Part shown: positions 7,663 to 15,955 of the stretch, piece after piece
Position numbering within the stretch: position 1 is the first letter of the stretch
Layout: each line of letters begins with the position of its first letter
DNA from: Planctomycetota bacterium
GTDB lineage: Bacteria > Planctomycetota > Planctomycetia > Pirellulales > Thermoguttaceae
Assembly (NCBI GenBank): GCA_021784975.1
Contig: JAJYGU010000384.1
Span: 1 to 28,420 of the forward strand
Length of the DNA: 28,420 bases
Direction of reading: 5' to 3'
Translations under genes and position numbers: made by a program
The notes under the pieces: model-generated
Seen by the model: the letters and a program-made list of their open reading frames with translations, nothing else
The model's database searches: none
Told to the model about the DNA's origin: nothing

Positions 7663-8781
7663 ATGACGTTGCCCCAGGGTCGTCGCGTTACCGCAAAGTT
7701 GGGGGGCCTTCTGGCGGCGTTGCCAACGCTCTTCTTGGGCTCAGGCTGCGCCAGCGGCGTTTATCAGGCCTCGAAGCTGCCGGTGCAGTTCATGGCCGCT
7801 GCCCCGCTGAACCTGGAGGCCATCAATCTCGGCGGCTTGGCCGACCGCAGCGTCAGTGCCGAGGTGATTCAGCCCGGCGACCTGCTGGAAATCACCATGG
7901 TGACCGATTACACCAAGCTGACGACCACCACCACGCCGGTTCGGGTGGCCGACGACGGCGGCGTGGTGGTCCCCTTGATCGGCAAGGTAGCGGTGAGCGG
8001 ACTGTCGGCTGAGCAAGCCGAACAGGTGATCGCCGCCGAGAGCGTCCACCGCGGGGTCTTTCGCACCCCGTGCATCAACGTCAGCATGAAACAATGCCGC
8101 ACCAACAAGGTGACGGTGGTGGGGGCGGTCAACCAGCCGGGCACCCATGATCTGCCGCGGGGTTCGTGCTCACTGTTGGCGGCCCTGACGGCGGCCGGCG
8201 GGTTGAGCAAGGAGGCCGGCACCGAGGTGGAAATCAAGCGAACGGATTCGCGCGCGTTGGCCCCCGGTGGCCCGGCGGGCGGTCCGCCGCGGGTGGCGGG
8301 CGGGGCCAGTGGCGAGGCCGCCCTGGCGGCCTACCAGGCGGTCCCAGCCGCCCCATTGATCATGACCGTCAGTCTGACGGCGGCCGCCTCCGGTCAGCAG
8401 AGGCCGCCGGATCTGCGCGACGGCGACGTGGTTTACGTGCCCAAGCGCACCTTGCCGCCGGTGCATGTTTTGGGGCTGGTCGCCAAGCCGGGCGAATTCC
8501 CCTATCCGCCCAACCAGGAGCTTCGCGTCCTCGGCGCTCTGGCCCTTGCTGGCGGGATTTCCAACTCGGCTGCCGAAGATATACTGGTGATTCGACACCT
8601 GCCGAACCACAAGGAGCCCATCAAGATTGCGGTCAGCCTCCAGGCCGCCGAGGACGGGCCGGACAACATCGTCCTGGCCCCCGCCGACACGGTGATGGTC
8701 GAGCAAACGCCGGCGACGGTGACCTTGGATTTGTTGAAGACCTTCTTCTCCTTTGGCTTCTATACCCGCCCGCTGTTCTAG
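7663..8781 (+). CDS. SLBB-domain polysaccharide export lipoprotein (Wza-like)
   Basis: A 372-residue probable outer-membrane lipoprotein of the polysaccharide export family. The N-terminus carries a hydrophobic stretch ending in a lipobox-like LGSGC (Cys29). A Poly_export domain starts near residue 68 (VIQPGDLLEI). Two SLBB-type repeats follow, near residues 149-190 (VTVVGAVNQPGTHDLPRGS) and 267-310 (VHVLGLVAKPGEFPYPPNQE). It lacks the C-terminal transmembrane helix of E. coli Wza, and no tyrosine kinase, flippase or glycosyltransferase is adjacent, so its polysaccharide partner is elsewhere or its role differs. Its stop codon overlaps the stop of hydF on the other strand. Confidence 0.85.
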   Translation: MTLPQGRRVTAKLGGLLAALPTLFLGSGCASGVYQASKLPVQFMAAAPLNLEAINLGGLADRSVSAEVIQPGDLLEITMVTDYTKLTTTTTPVRVADDGGVVVPLIGKVAVSGLSAEQAEQVIAAESVHRGVFRTPCINVSMKQCRTNKVTVVGAVNQPGTHDLPRGSCSLLAALTAAGGLSKEAGTEVEIKRTDSRALAPGGPAGGPPRVAGGASGEAALAAYQAVPAAPLIMTVSLTAAASGQQRPPDLRDGDVVYVPKRTLPPVHVLGLVAKPGEFPYPPNQELRVLGALALAGGISNSAAEDILVIRHLPNHKEPIKIAVSLQAAEDGPDNIVLAPADTVMVEQTPATVTLDLLKTFFSFGFYTRPLF

Positions 8782-10004
8782 CGCAGCCGTCGATAGGTCT
8801 CCAGCGCGTCGGGGAACGCCGCCAAGGCGCGATCGAAGATGCCCAGCGTGTAGGCAATGGTCATGCCGTAGTTGCCGATGGGCACGCCCGCTTGGCGGCA
8901 ACGCGCCAGCCGCCCGAGCATCTCGCGGCGGTTGAGCATGCACGCCCCGCAATGGATCACCAGGCGGTAGTCGGCCAGATCGGCGGGAAAATCGTGGCCC
9001 TGAACGGTGGTGATTTGCAGGTCGCCGCCGACATACTGCTTGAGCCAGCGGGGAATCTTCACCCGCCCGATATCATCGCCGATCGGGTGATGCGAACAGG
9101 CCTCGGCCACCAGCACCCGGTCGCCGGGCCGCAAACCGTCAATAGCCAGCGCCCCTTCGACCAACGGGCGGAGATCGCCCTTCTGACGGGCAAGAAGAAT
9201 CGAGAACGAGGTGAGCTTGACCTCGGGCGGCGTGTCAGCCGCGACCTTCAAGAAAGCCTGCGAGTCGGTGACCACCAGCGCCGGCGGACGGTTCAAGCGG
9301 CCCAGCGCCTCGCGAAGCTCTCGCTCCTTGACCACCAGGCAAAAGGCGTCGCCGTCCAACAGGTCGCGAATGGTCTGCACCTGCGGCACGATCAGCCGGC
9401 CCTTGGGGGCCTCCAGGTCGATCGGCACCACCAGCACCGCCATTTCGCCGGGCGGAACCAGGTCGGCCACCAGCGGCGGGGATCGCAAGAAATCGGCCGG
9501 GGCGGCGTGCAGCAAGGCCTCGCGCAACTGCGGCAGTCCACGGCCCTCGGCGGCCACTGTCTCCACCCACGGCGTTTGGGCGGCCCGCAGTTGGTCCAAC
9601 AGTGCCGTCGGCGGGCCGGCCAGATCGGACTTGTTGAAGGCGACGACCGCCGGAATGCCGCGACCGCCCAGTTCTTGCAGAATTCCCAACTCAAACTCAT
9701 CCCAACGCCCAGCGTCGACCACGAGCACGCCCACATCGGTGCGGTCGAACACCTGCCGCGTCTTCTCGACGCGTTTTTCGCCCAGCAATCCCGCATCGTC
9801 GATGCCGGCGGTGTCGACGAATAGCACCGGCCCCAGCGGCAGCAGCTCCATCGGCTTCTCCACCGGGTCGGTGGTAGTTCCGGCCACCTCGGAGACGATC
9901 GACACCTCCTGTCGCGTCATGGCGTTCAGCAACGACGACTTGCCGGCGTTGCGGCGGCCGAACAGGCCGATGTGCAGGCGAAGGCTTTTGGGGGCCGGCA
10001 GCAT
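8778..10004 (-). CDS. hydF: [FeFe]-hydrogenase maturation GTPase HydF
   Basis: A 408-residue scaffold GTPase on which the 2Fe subcluster of the H-cluster is assembled before transfer to apo-hydrogenase. The N-terminal G domain shows the P-loop GRRNAGKS (16-23), DTAG (64-67) and NKSD (124-127). The C-terminal cluster domain has the three conserved cysteines: C303 in EACSHH, and C352 and C355 in HCGAC. Cys spacing and total length match the family. It is the last gene of hydE-hydG-aspA-hydF, 7 bp after aspA. Its TAG stop overlaps that of the convergent SLBB gene (CTAG), leaving no intergenic space for a terminator. Confidence 0.95.
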   Translation of the reverse strand: MLPAPKSLRLHIGLFGRRNAGKSSLLNAMTRQEVSIVSEVAGTTTDPVEKPMELLPLGPVLFVDTAGIDDAGLLGEKRVEKTRQVFDRTDVGVLVVDAGRWDEFELGILQELGGRGIPAVVAFNKSDLAGPPTALLDQLRAAQTPWVETVAAEGRGLPQLREALLHAAPADFLRSPPLVADLVPPGEMAVLVVPIDLEAPKGRLIVPQVQTIRDLLDGDAFCLVVKERELREALGRLNRPPALVVTDSQAFLKVAADTPPEVKLTSFSILLARQKGDLRPLVEGALAIDGLRPGDRVLVAEACSHHPIGDDIGRVKIPRWLKQYVGGDLQITTVQGHDFPADLADYRLVIHCGACMLNRREMLGRLARCRQAGVPIGNYGMTIAYTLGIFDRALAAFPDALETYRRLR

Positions 10005-10011
10005 GGCTCAC

Positions 10012-11412
10012 TTACCCCGATCCCAATTTCGTGACCCGCTCCGATGAGGTCAGCTCGTCGAACTCGTCGGCCGTCATCATGCCGCGATCGACCACGATCT
10101 GGCGAATGTTCACCTGGTGGCACTTGGTGGCGGCAATTTCCTCGGCCAACTGCTCGGCCGTGTCGTAGCCGATCTTGTCGATCAGCGCCGTCAGCACCGC
10201 CGTGTTGTTGTGTACGTTGTGGCGGCAGCGGCGCAAGTCGGCTTCAATGCCGCTCACGCACAGGCGGGCAAACACGTCGCAGGTGTTGCTCAACAGATCG
10301 AGAGAGCCCAACAGGCTGTCGGCCACCAGCGGGAGGAACTGGCTCAATTCGAGGTTGCCGCCGGCCACCGCCTGCAGAATCATCTGGTCGTGGCCCATGA
10401 CCACCATGGCCGCCTGAACCACCGCCTCGGGGATCACCGGGTTGACCTTGCCGGGCATGATCGACGAGCCCGCCTGAAGGGCGGGCAGGCGGATTTCGCC
10501 CAGTCCGGCGTGCGGGCCGGAGGAGAGCAGCCGCAGGTCATTGGCGATCTTCAAGAGGTTAACGGCCAGCGTGCGCAGAATGCCGCTGACTTCCACAAAA
10601 GGATCGGCATTCTGGGTGGCCTCGACCAGGTTCTCGGCCCGCGCCAACCCCAGGCCGGTGATATCCCGCAAGTGCTCGACGACGCGAAAGATATATCGGC
10701 GCGGCGCGCTCAGGCCGGTGCCGATGGCGGTGCCGCCCAGATTCACTACCCGCAGTCGCTCCTCACACTTATAGACCCGCCAGCGATCACGGGCCATCGC
10801 CTCGGCATAGGCCGACATCTCGCGGCCCAAAGTGACCAGCACCGCGTCCTGCAATTCGGTGCGGCCGATCTTGACGACGGTGGCGAACTCCTTTTCCTTG
10901 GCCTGGAACGCTTCACAGAGGGCCACCACCCTGCGTTCCAGCTTGCGAAGGCCAAGAATCGCCGCCACCCGCAGGGCGGTGGGATAGGTGTCGTTGGTCG
11001 ACTGGTGGCGGTTGACGTCGTCGTGCGGATTGATGGTGGCGTAGTCCCCCAGCGGCTGGCCGAGCAACTGCAAGGCTCGGTTGGCGAGCACCTCGTTGAC
11101 GTTCATATTGGTCGAGGTGCCGGCGCCGCCCTGGAGGGCGTCGACGACGATGTGCTCGTCGAGCTGGCCGGCCATCATCTCCTGGCAGGCAGTCTCCAGG
11201 GCCGTAAACTTGGCCCCGTCGGGCCAGCCCAACTCATGGTTGGTCCGCGCGGCCGCCAGTTTGACGGCCCCGAAGGCATGCACCAGCCCGCGGTGCACCG
11301 GTCGCCGGGCCAAAGGGAAGTTTTCCATCGCCCGCAGGGTGTGAATGCCCCACAAGGCATCAGCCGGTACATCGCGGCTGCCGATCAGGTCGGTCTCTTG
11401 GCGGTAAGACAT
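10012..11412 (-). CDS. aspA: Aspartate ammonia-lyase in the hyd operon
   Basis: A 466-residue member of the fumarase/aspartase superfamily, predicted to convert L-aspartate to fumarate plus ammonia. The superfamily signature GSSIMPGKVN is at 315-324 with the catalytic loop serine about 316; GTSTNMNVNE is at 98-107 and HQSTNDTYPTALR near 136-148. The segment GRTELQDAVLVTLGREM resembles aspartases rather than class II fumarases, which have His after GRT. It lies 6 bp after hydG and 7 bp before hydF, so it is an integral operon member. A role in supplying ammonia for the azadithiolate bridge of the H-cluster is attractive but inferred. A fumarase activity cannot be excluded. Confidence 0.88.
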   Translation of the reverse strand: MSYRQETDLIGSRDVPADALWGIHTLRAMENFPLARRPVHRGLVHAFGAVKLAAARTNHELGWPDGAKFTALETACQEMMAGQLDEHIVVDALQGGAGTSTNMNVNEVLANRALQLLGQPLGDYATINPHDDVNRHQSTNDTYPTALRVAAILGLRKLERRVVALCEAFQAKEKEFATVVKIGRTELQDAVLVTLGREMSAYAEAMARDRWRVYKCEERLRVVNLGGTAIGTGLSAPRRYIFRVVEHLRDITGLGLARAENLVEATQNADPFVEVSGILRTLAVNLLKIANDLRLLSSGPHAGLGEIRLPALQAGSSIMPGKVNPVIPEAVVQAAMVVMGHDQMILQAVAGGNLELSQFLPLVADSLLGSLDLLSNTCDVFARLCVSGIEADLRRCRHNVHNNTAVLTALIDKIGYDTAEQLAEEIAATKCHQVNIRQIVVDRGMMTADEFDELTSSERVTKLGSG

Positions 11413-11418
11413 GGATGT

Positions 11419-12843
11419 TCAAAAGTGCAAGTCGCGTTCTCCCTGGTCCTTAATCCGCCGCAGGCGGTCCAAAAGGACCCGCTTGCGATCGCCGTCGGGC
11501 AGTCTCTCGACTTCGCGGCGAATGGCGATTTCCCCCGCCGCCCGGGTCTCGGGCAAGGCAAAGTCACACAGGTATTCCATGAGCGTGCTGAGCGCATTCG
11601 GGGTACACAGGTTCTGGATGAAGCCCGGAATGGCGTACTCCATGAAGTGCTCGCCGGTTCGCCCTAGCCGGTAGCACGCGGTGCAAAAGCTGGGAATATA
11701 ACCGTCCACCAGGAGCTCGTGCACGACTTCATCCAACGGGCGGATGTCGCCCAACTCGAACTGCTCCAATTCCATCACTTGGGCGTCGCCGGCCTCGGTA
11801 TAGCCGCCGATTTCCACCCGGCTGCCGGCGTCGATCTGTGAGATGCCGAAGCCCATCAACTCGCGGCGCAGGGCGGGCGGCTCGCGGGCCGTGCAGATCA
11901 GGCCCGTGTAGGGGACCGAGAGCCGCAGAATGGCTACCAGCCGCTTGAAGTCGTCGTCCTGGACCAGGTACGATTCATCGAGCTTGACGCCGCAGGCCGG
12001 TCGCAGCCGCGGGAAACTGATGGTGTGCGGCCCGACGCGATATTCCTTCTGCAAGTGCAAGGCGTGGCGGACCAGGGCCAGCACCTCGAATCGCCAATCG
12101 AACAGGCCGAACAGCGCGCCGATGCCCACGTCGTCGCACTCGGCCTCCATGGCCCGGGCCACCCCGTCCAGCCGCCACAGATAATTCGCTTTCCGGGTGC
12201 CTTTGGGATGGACGCGGCGGTAGGTCTCGTGATGATAGGTCTCCTGGAAGATCTGGTAGGTGCCGATGTCAGCCGCCTTGACGATGCGATAGCCGTCGTG
12301 ATCCAAGGGGGCCGCGTTCAGGTTCACCCGGCGGATCTTCCCCCGGCCGCTGGTCGCGGCATAGACGTGCTGCACGCACTCGGCCATAAACTCGGCGCCG
12401 TATTGGGGATGTTCGCCGAATACCAGGATCAGCCGCCGGTGCCCCTTGTTTTCCAGGGCCAGGACCTGCTGGTGGAGCGATTCTTCATCCAGAGTGCGGC
12501 GGATCTCGGCCTGGTTCGACCGCCGGAAGGCGCAGTAGACGCAATCGTTGGTGCAATGATTGCCCACATACAACGGTGCGAACAGCACGATGCGACGGCC
12601 GTATACGTCGCGCTTCAGTTGCCGGGCGGCGTCGAAGATCTGCGCGACCAGTTCCGGCTGGTCGGCGGCCAGCAAGGTGGCCGTCTCCTCCACCGCCAAT
12701 GGCTGCTTGGCCAGGCTCTTGGCGATGATGTCGCGGACGGCTCCGGCAGCGGCGGGGCGATCCAGCAGACTCAACAGATACGCCTCGTCAATAAAATCAT
12801 ATCCGCTGCCGCTAAGCCTGGCCGATTCCACAGCAAACGACAT
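11419..12843 (-). CDS. hydG: [FeFe]-hydrogenase maturase HydG (radical SAM)
   Basis: A 474-residue radical SAM tyrosine lyase that cleaves tyrosine to p-cresol and makes CO and CN ligands for the H-cluster. The radical SAM motif C97-x3-C101-x2-C104 (NHCTNDCVYC) has the expected spacing. The C-terminal auxiliary-cluster motif C387-x2-C390-x22-C413, characteristic of HydG and absent from ThiH, is intact. The ATG at 12843 is chosen over a TTG at 12852 because AAGGAG sits about 9 bases before the ATG and directly abuts the TTG. The ribosome-binding site lies inside the end of hydE, so the genes are tightly coupled. Confidence 0.96.
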   Translation of the reverse strand: MSFAVESARLSGSGYDFIDEAYLLSLLDRPAAAGAVRDIIAKSLAKQPLAVEETATLLAADQPELVAQIFDAARQLKRDVYGRRIVLFAPLYVGNHCTNDCVYCAFRRSNQAEIRRTLDEESLHQQVLALENKGHRRLILVFGEHPQYGAEFMAECVQHVYAATSGRGKIRRVNLNAAPLDHDGYRIVKAADIGTYQIFQETYHHETYRRVHPKGTRKANYLWRLDGVARAMEAECDDVGIGALFGLFDWRFEVLALVRHALHLQKEYRVGPHTISFPRLRPACGVKLDESYLVQDDDFKRLVAILRLSVPYTGLICTAREPPALRRELMGFGISQIDAGSRVEIGGYTEAGDAQVMELEQFELGDIRPLDEVVHELLVDGYIPSFCTACYRLGRTGEHFMEYAIPGFIQNLCTPNALSTLMEYLCDFALPETRAAGEIAIRREVERLPDGDRKRVLLDRLRRIKDQGERDLHF

Positions 12844-12848
12844 TGCAG

Positions 12849-13904
12849 TCAACTCCTTCGCATCTGATAGTTGCTCGAATCGCCGCGGCCTCGGCCTGGC
12901 CGGCGCCCGATCGCTCGCAAACGTTGGTCAAGCCCCCGGCAGCACGCCTCGCCCGTCTCCGCCTCGCCCGCCCTGCCCGGATAGATCTCATACAACGCTC
13001 GATATCTCGGCGGAGTGAGATTGGGCATCACCACGTTCGCCCCGCGAACCAGGCCCAACTCGTGTCCCTCGCGCGGATTGAGGGTGGCCAAGGCCGTCGT
13101 GGCGGGGATGTTCGCCCGCGGGCACACCAGGCGGGCCAAGGCCATCACCTTGTAGGTCATCAGCTCGCTGGCCGGCACTTGTTCAACGTTGGACGCTGGC
13201 GGCCAGCGATGGCGATCGGCCAAAGGAGTCTGGGGATGCCGCAGGTACGGCCCGACGCCGATCATGTCCAGGCCCAGCCGGCCGAAGCACATAAGGTCGT
13301 CGGCCAGGTCATCGTAGATCTGACCGGGCAGCCCGATCATCACGCCGCTGCCGATTTCGTAGCCCAACCGCCTGAGCGCGCCCAGAATCGCCGTCCGATC
13401 GGTCGGTCGGTAGCCGGTACGTGGCGGATGAAGCTGCTCATACAGGGCGCGGTTCGAGGTCTCAAACCGCAACAGATAGCGATCGGCCCCCGCCTCGCGC
13501 CACGCCGCCAAATCGCCGTCCTCGCGCTCTCCGAGGCTCAGCGTGACTGCCAGCGGAGTTTCGGCCTTGATCCTGCTCACCATCCCGGCAATACGATCGC
13601 GGGTAAGCTCGGGGTCTTCACCCGCTTGCAGTACCACCGTCCCATAGCCCAACTCCACCGCCTCGCGAGTACAGGCGAGAATTTCTCCGTCCGTCATGCG
13701 GTAGCGATGCAAGCTATGATTGCCTGCCCGCAGCCCGCAGTAGCCACACCACCGCACGCAATGATTCGAAATCTCCACCAGACCGCGGAGATGGACCTCG
13801 CCGCCGACATAATGCTGCCGCGTCCGATCGGCGAGCTGCCAGAGATCGCCCAGCCGGGCTAAGTCTCCCTCGCACAACCACGCGAGGATTTCATCCCGGT
13901 GCAT
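12849..13904 (-). CDS. hydE: [FeFe]-hydrogenase maturase HydE (radical SAM)
   Basis: A 351-residue radical SAM enzyme of the BioB-like fold that processes the Fe(CO)2(CN)cysteine synthon from HydG during H-cluster assembly. The motif C49-x3-C53-x2-C56 (ISNHCVRWCGYC) is visible, followed by typical segments such as VVLQAGEDPEL, SGVMIGLPGQ and the late VVMPNLTPP. In-frame ATGs at 13937 and TTG/GTG codons further out are rejected: a TATAAT -10 element overlaps 13937, and GGGGAG lies 6 bases before 13904. First gene of the maturation operon. Length is normal for HydE. Confidence 0.95.
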   Translation of the reverse strand: MHRDEILAWLCEGDLARLGDLWQLADRTRQHYVGGEVHLRGLVEISNHCVRWCGYCGLRAGNHSLHRYRMTDGEILACTREAVELGYGTVVLQAGEDPELTRDRIAGMVSRIKAETPLAVTLSLGEREDGDLAAWREAGADRYLLRFETSNRALYEQLHPPRTGYRPTDRTAILGALRRLGYEIGSGVMIGLPGQIYDDLADDLMCFGRLGLDMIGVGPYLRHPQTPLADRHRWPPASNVEQVPASELMTYKVMALARLVCPRANIPATTALATLNPREGHELGLVRGANVVMPNLTPPRYRALYEIYPGRAGEAETGEACCRGLDQRLRAIGRRPGRGRGDSSNYQMRRS

Positions 13905-13935
13905 GCTCCACTCCCCGTTGCCTTTAGCCCTATGC

Positions 13936-13941
13936 ATTATA
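13936..13941 (-). promoter_or_regulatory. -10 box of the hydEG-aspA-hydF operon
   Basis: On the minus strand a consensus TATAAT lies 32 bp before the hydE start, in a 75-bp gap after the upstream gene. No good TTGACA-like element is found 16-18 bp further upstream, so an activator or alternative sigma factor may be needed. It supports transcription separate from the SIS-like gene. Confidence 0.45.
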
Positions 13942-13979
13942 CGTGGATCGCCGTACGAAGACTTGGGGGGCAAACCGAT

Positions 13980-15230
13980 TTACCGTCGGATCGCCTCGGC
14001 GCAGATTGCGTAGTAACAGGAAAGTCCCGCGATGGCTGACAACGGGCAGGCCTTCACGTCGTAGCCGGGCAGAGCCAGGCAGGCGTCGGTCAGCGGCCAA
14101 TGCGGGTCCACGTCGATGTGCAGCGGATCGGCGGCTATCCGCGGGCCGGGGCGGCGGGAGGTCAAGAAAATCGTGCGGGCCCCCAGGAAACTGGCCGCGG
14201 CGGCCATCGCGTCCTCGTTGTGCTGATAGCCGAGAAAGAGGTACACATCGCCGGCGTGCAAATGGCCATGAATCCAGGCAACCCCCTCAGCGCCCGTGCC
14301 GTGGGCCACGGTGCTGAAGAACCTCACGTCGCCCGGCCTACCGGCCTCCTTGGGAGGAAGATGCCCCTGAAAATTGCGTATGACTTGCCGTTTGGCCGCC
14401 GACGCCTCGCGGAGCCAGACCGCCGCCCGGCGGATCGGCCCCATCTCTGACGTGCGGATCACGGTCAAAGAACTCTTGACGGCGGCAAGAAATTCGCGGG
14501 CAAGTTCGCCCGAGGCGGCGGTTGGCGGCCGCAGGTCGGGCTCGAACAGCATCCCCTGGGTCCGTTTCAGGCGGCGATGCCCCTCGTCAAGAAAGATACT
14601 CAGGTAAACCGCCAACTGCCGATGCCGCCGCCGGCAGGCACCAATCAATTCCGCCGTGAAGGTCCACTCGGCGATGGCGATGGCGGGCGGCGCCGCGGGA
14701 ATGAGCCTTTCGCCCGAGGCCTCCGTGACCAGGCGGCTGTCGCGAGGAATATCGACCGGAATCGCCCGGACGTTGGCCGGCAAACGATTTTGCAAGATCG
14801 GGTTCTCCGCCGACGCAAAGGCGATGACGAGCGCCCGGCTGGCGACCAGTCTCTTCCAACGCTGGGCCGCCCACTCCCCGGAGAGTCCATAGTCACTGTA
14901 GAGCACCAGGTCGTTGCGGTCCAATTTCGGCAGCCGACTCAAGTCGAGGACCTTTGCGCTGCACAATCCACCCGCCCGGCCGAGTAATTCGGCAACCATC
15001 CCCGGCTCACCGGCCAAATATACGTTACCACCGGCCAGTAGGCGCCCTGCCGCCTCGTCGGCGAAGCCGGTGATCGAATCGACGCGTTTTTCCAAGCCGC
15101 GAACCACCCGCAATTGCGCGTCGATATAGTCCTCCGCCGGCCCGGCACTGGCACTCGCATCCCGCAGCAAGACAGTACACAACGTTGCGACAACGGCGCA
15201 CACGGTAATGCGAGTTGCATTCATGAGCAT
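13980..15230 (-). CDS. Secreted tandem SIS-like protein, unknown function
   Basis: A 416-residue protein with a signal peptide (hydrophobic residues about 8-22, cleavage probably after ASASA near 29). The mature part looks like two Rossmann-type phosphosugar-isomerase (SIS) folds. The first has AAGRLLAGGNVYLAGEPGM followed by DLVLYSDYGLSGEWA. The second has GDVYLFLGYQHNEDAMAAAA followed by LGARTIFLTS. The usual Ser/Thr-rich phosphate loops are not conserved, so isomerase activity is doubtful. An exported SIS-like protein is unusual, because the fold normally handles cytoplasmic sugar phosphates. It starts inside the stop of the upstream ACP-like gene (TAATG), so they are co-translated. An alternative ATG lies two codons downstream at 15224. 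The fold assignment is by eye. Confidence 0.6.
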   Translation of the reverse strand: MLMNATRITVCAVVATLCTVLLRDASASAGPAEDYIDAQLRVVRGLEKRVDSITGFADEAAGRLLAGGNVYLAGEPGMVAELLGRAGGLCSAKVLDLSRLPKLDRNDLVLYSDYGLSGEWAAQRWKRLVASRALVIAFASAENPILQNRLPANVRAIPVDIPRDSRLVTEASGERLIPAAPPAIAIAEWTFTAELIGACRRRHRQLAVYLSIFLDEGHRRLKRTQGMLFEPDLRPPTAASGELAREFLAAVKSSLTVIRTSEMGPIRRAAVWLREASAAKRQVIRNFQGHLPPKEAGRPGDVRFFSTVAHGTGAEGVAWIHGHLHAGDVYLFLGYQHNEDAMAAAASFLGARTIFLTSRRPGPRIAADPLHIDVDPHWPLTDACLALPGYDVKACPLSAIAGLSCYYAICAEAIRR

Positions 15231-15787
15231 TAACCTTTCAGTTCCTCGTTTGCGTCCATGACTCTCTGTAGGACCGTTGGCTTCGGTTGGATGCCGCGCA
15301 GCACGGATACCACAGCGGCCGCAAACTGCCGAAATTCGCGCGGTTCATTGCCAAAGAGTTCATCTCCGAGAGCTCCGGGTGGTATTTCCACCCCAAGCAG
15401 CCTTTCCAGTCGAAATATCACATCCAACGCATCCGGCCCGACCAACTGGATTCGCCAAAGGTCCGGTGTTTGGTCCTCGGGGTAAATGGCCTCAGGGGGC
15501 AATCCCACTGAATCAGCCACGGCGCGTCGGACGGCGATCCAAAGCTGAGCGTCTTCAGTAGGAACGTGTTCCATTTCAAGGAATGCCACGTCGGACAACC
15601 GAGCGCGATTAGTGACCATCCGCTGAATCTGTTGGCGGCACCATCGCCCTTCGCCGGTGACCGTCTCGACGAGCGACATCAGAGCGTAGATCGGGAGGAA
15701 GAACACAACGAACAGTATAGCGAACGCGACAAGGAACACCACAACCACGAGAGTGTCCGCGATGCGCCATAGCGTTCGCCAAACCAT
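15230..15787 (-). CDS. Membrane-anchored ACP-like protein without the Ser
   Basis: A 185-residue protein with one strong membrane segment (about residues 12-38) and a soluble C-terminal region. Residues about 84-165 resemble an acyl carrier protein: a first helix ending in GLPPEAIYPEDQ, then GPDALDVIFRLERLLGVEIP, which aligns with the DSL-D-x-V-E-L helix II of ACPs. The phosphopantetheine-attachment Ser is replaced by Ala120, so it should not carry acyl groups. The start is the ATG at 15787, preceded by GAGGTG; a TTG at 15814 is in frame but less convincing. It is coupled by TAATG to the secreted SIS-like gene. Function unknown. Confidence 0.6.
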   Translation of the reverse strand: MVWRTLWRIADTLVVVVFLVAFAILFVVFFLPIYALMSLVETVTGEGRWCRQQIQRMVTNRARLSDVAFLEMEHVPTEDAQLWIAVRRAVADSVGLPPEAIYPEDQTPDLWRIQLVGPDALDVIFRLERLLGVEIPPGALGDELFGNEPREFRQFAAAVVSVLRGIQPKPTVLQRVMDANEELKG

Positions 15788-15833
15788 GTCCACCTCGTTT
15801 GGCTCATAAGGCAATTGCGCAGCCGACAGCTTT

Positions 15834-15913
15834 GTAGGGTGGGTCGAGCGCAGCGAGCCCCACCGCCTTTTCTGGCTCGATTGGTGGGGATCGCTGCGCT
15901 CGACCCACCCTAC
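15834..15913. repeat. 80-bp palindromic repeat (31-bp arms)
   Basis: Two arms, 15834-15864 and 15883-15913, are reverse complements with a single mismatch, around an 18-base loop. The outer arm begins GTAGGGTGGGTCGAGCGCAG. I recognise this type as a widespread extragenic palindrome in GC-rich bacterial genomes. It lies between the convergent 5' and 3' ends of two minus-strand genes and could also act as a processing or termination hairpin. Confidence 0.85.
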
Positions 15914-15955
15914 GCTTCTGCCAAGACCGAAGACCTAAGGCCCAAGACTCGCTCG

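Noticed and set aside
8166..9824. Plus-strand open frame of 552 codons across the SLBB 3' end and hydF
   Set aside because: It is out of frame with SLBB and antisense to hydF, whose GTPase and cysteine motifs are intact; no conserved protein features.
10117..11667. Plus-strand open frame of 516 codons opposite aspA and hydG
   Set aside because: Antisense shadow of clear enzymes, no domain signature.
8778..13904. A hydrogenase catalytic subunit within the hyd cluster
   Set aside because: None of the neighbouring genes has the H-cluster cysteine motifs; only maturases and an aspartase are present.
15834..15913. CRISPR array or insertion-sequence terminal repeats
   Set aside because: There is a single palindrome with no spacers, no transposase and no target-site duplication in evidence.
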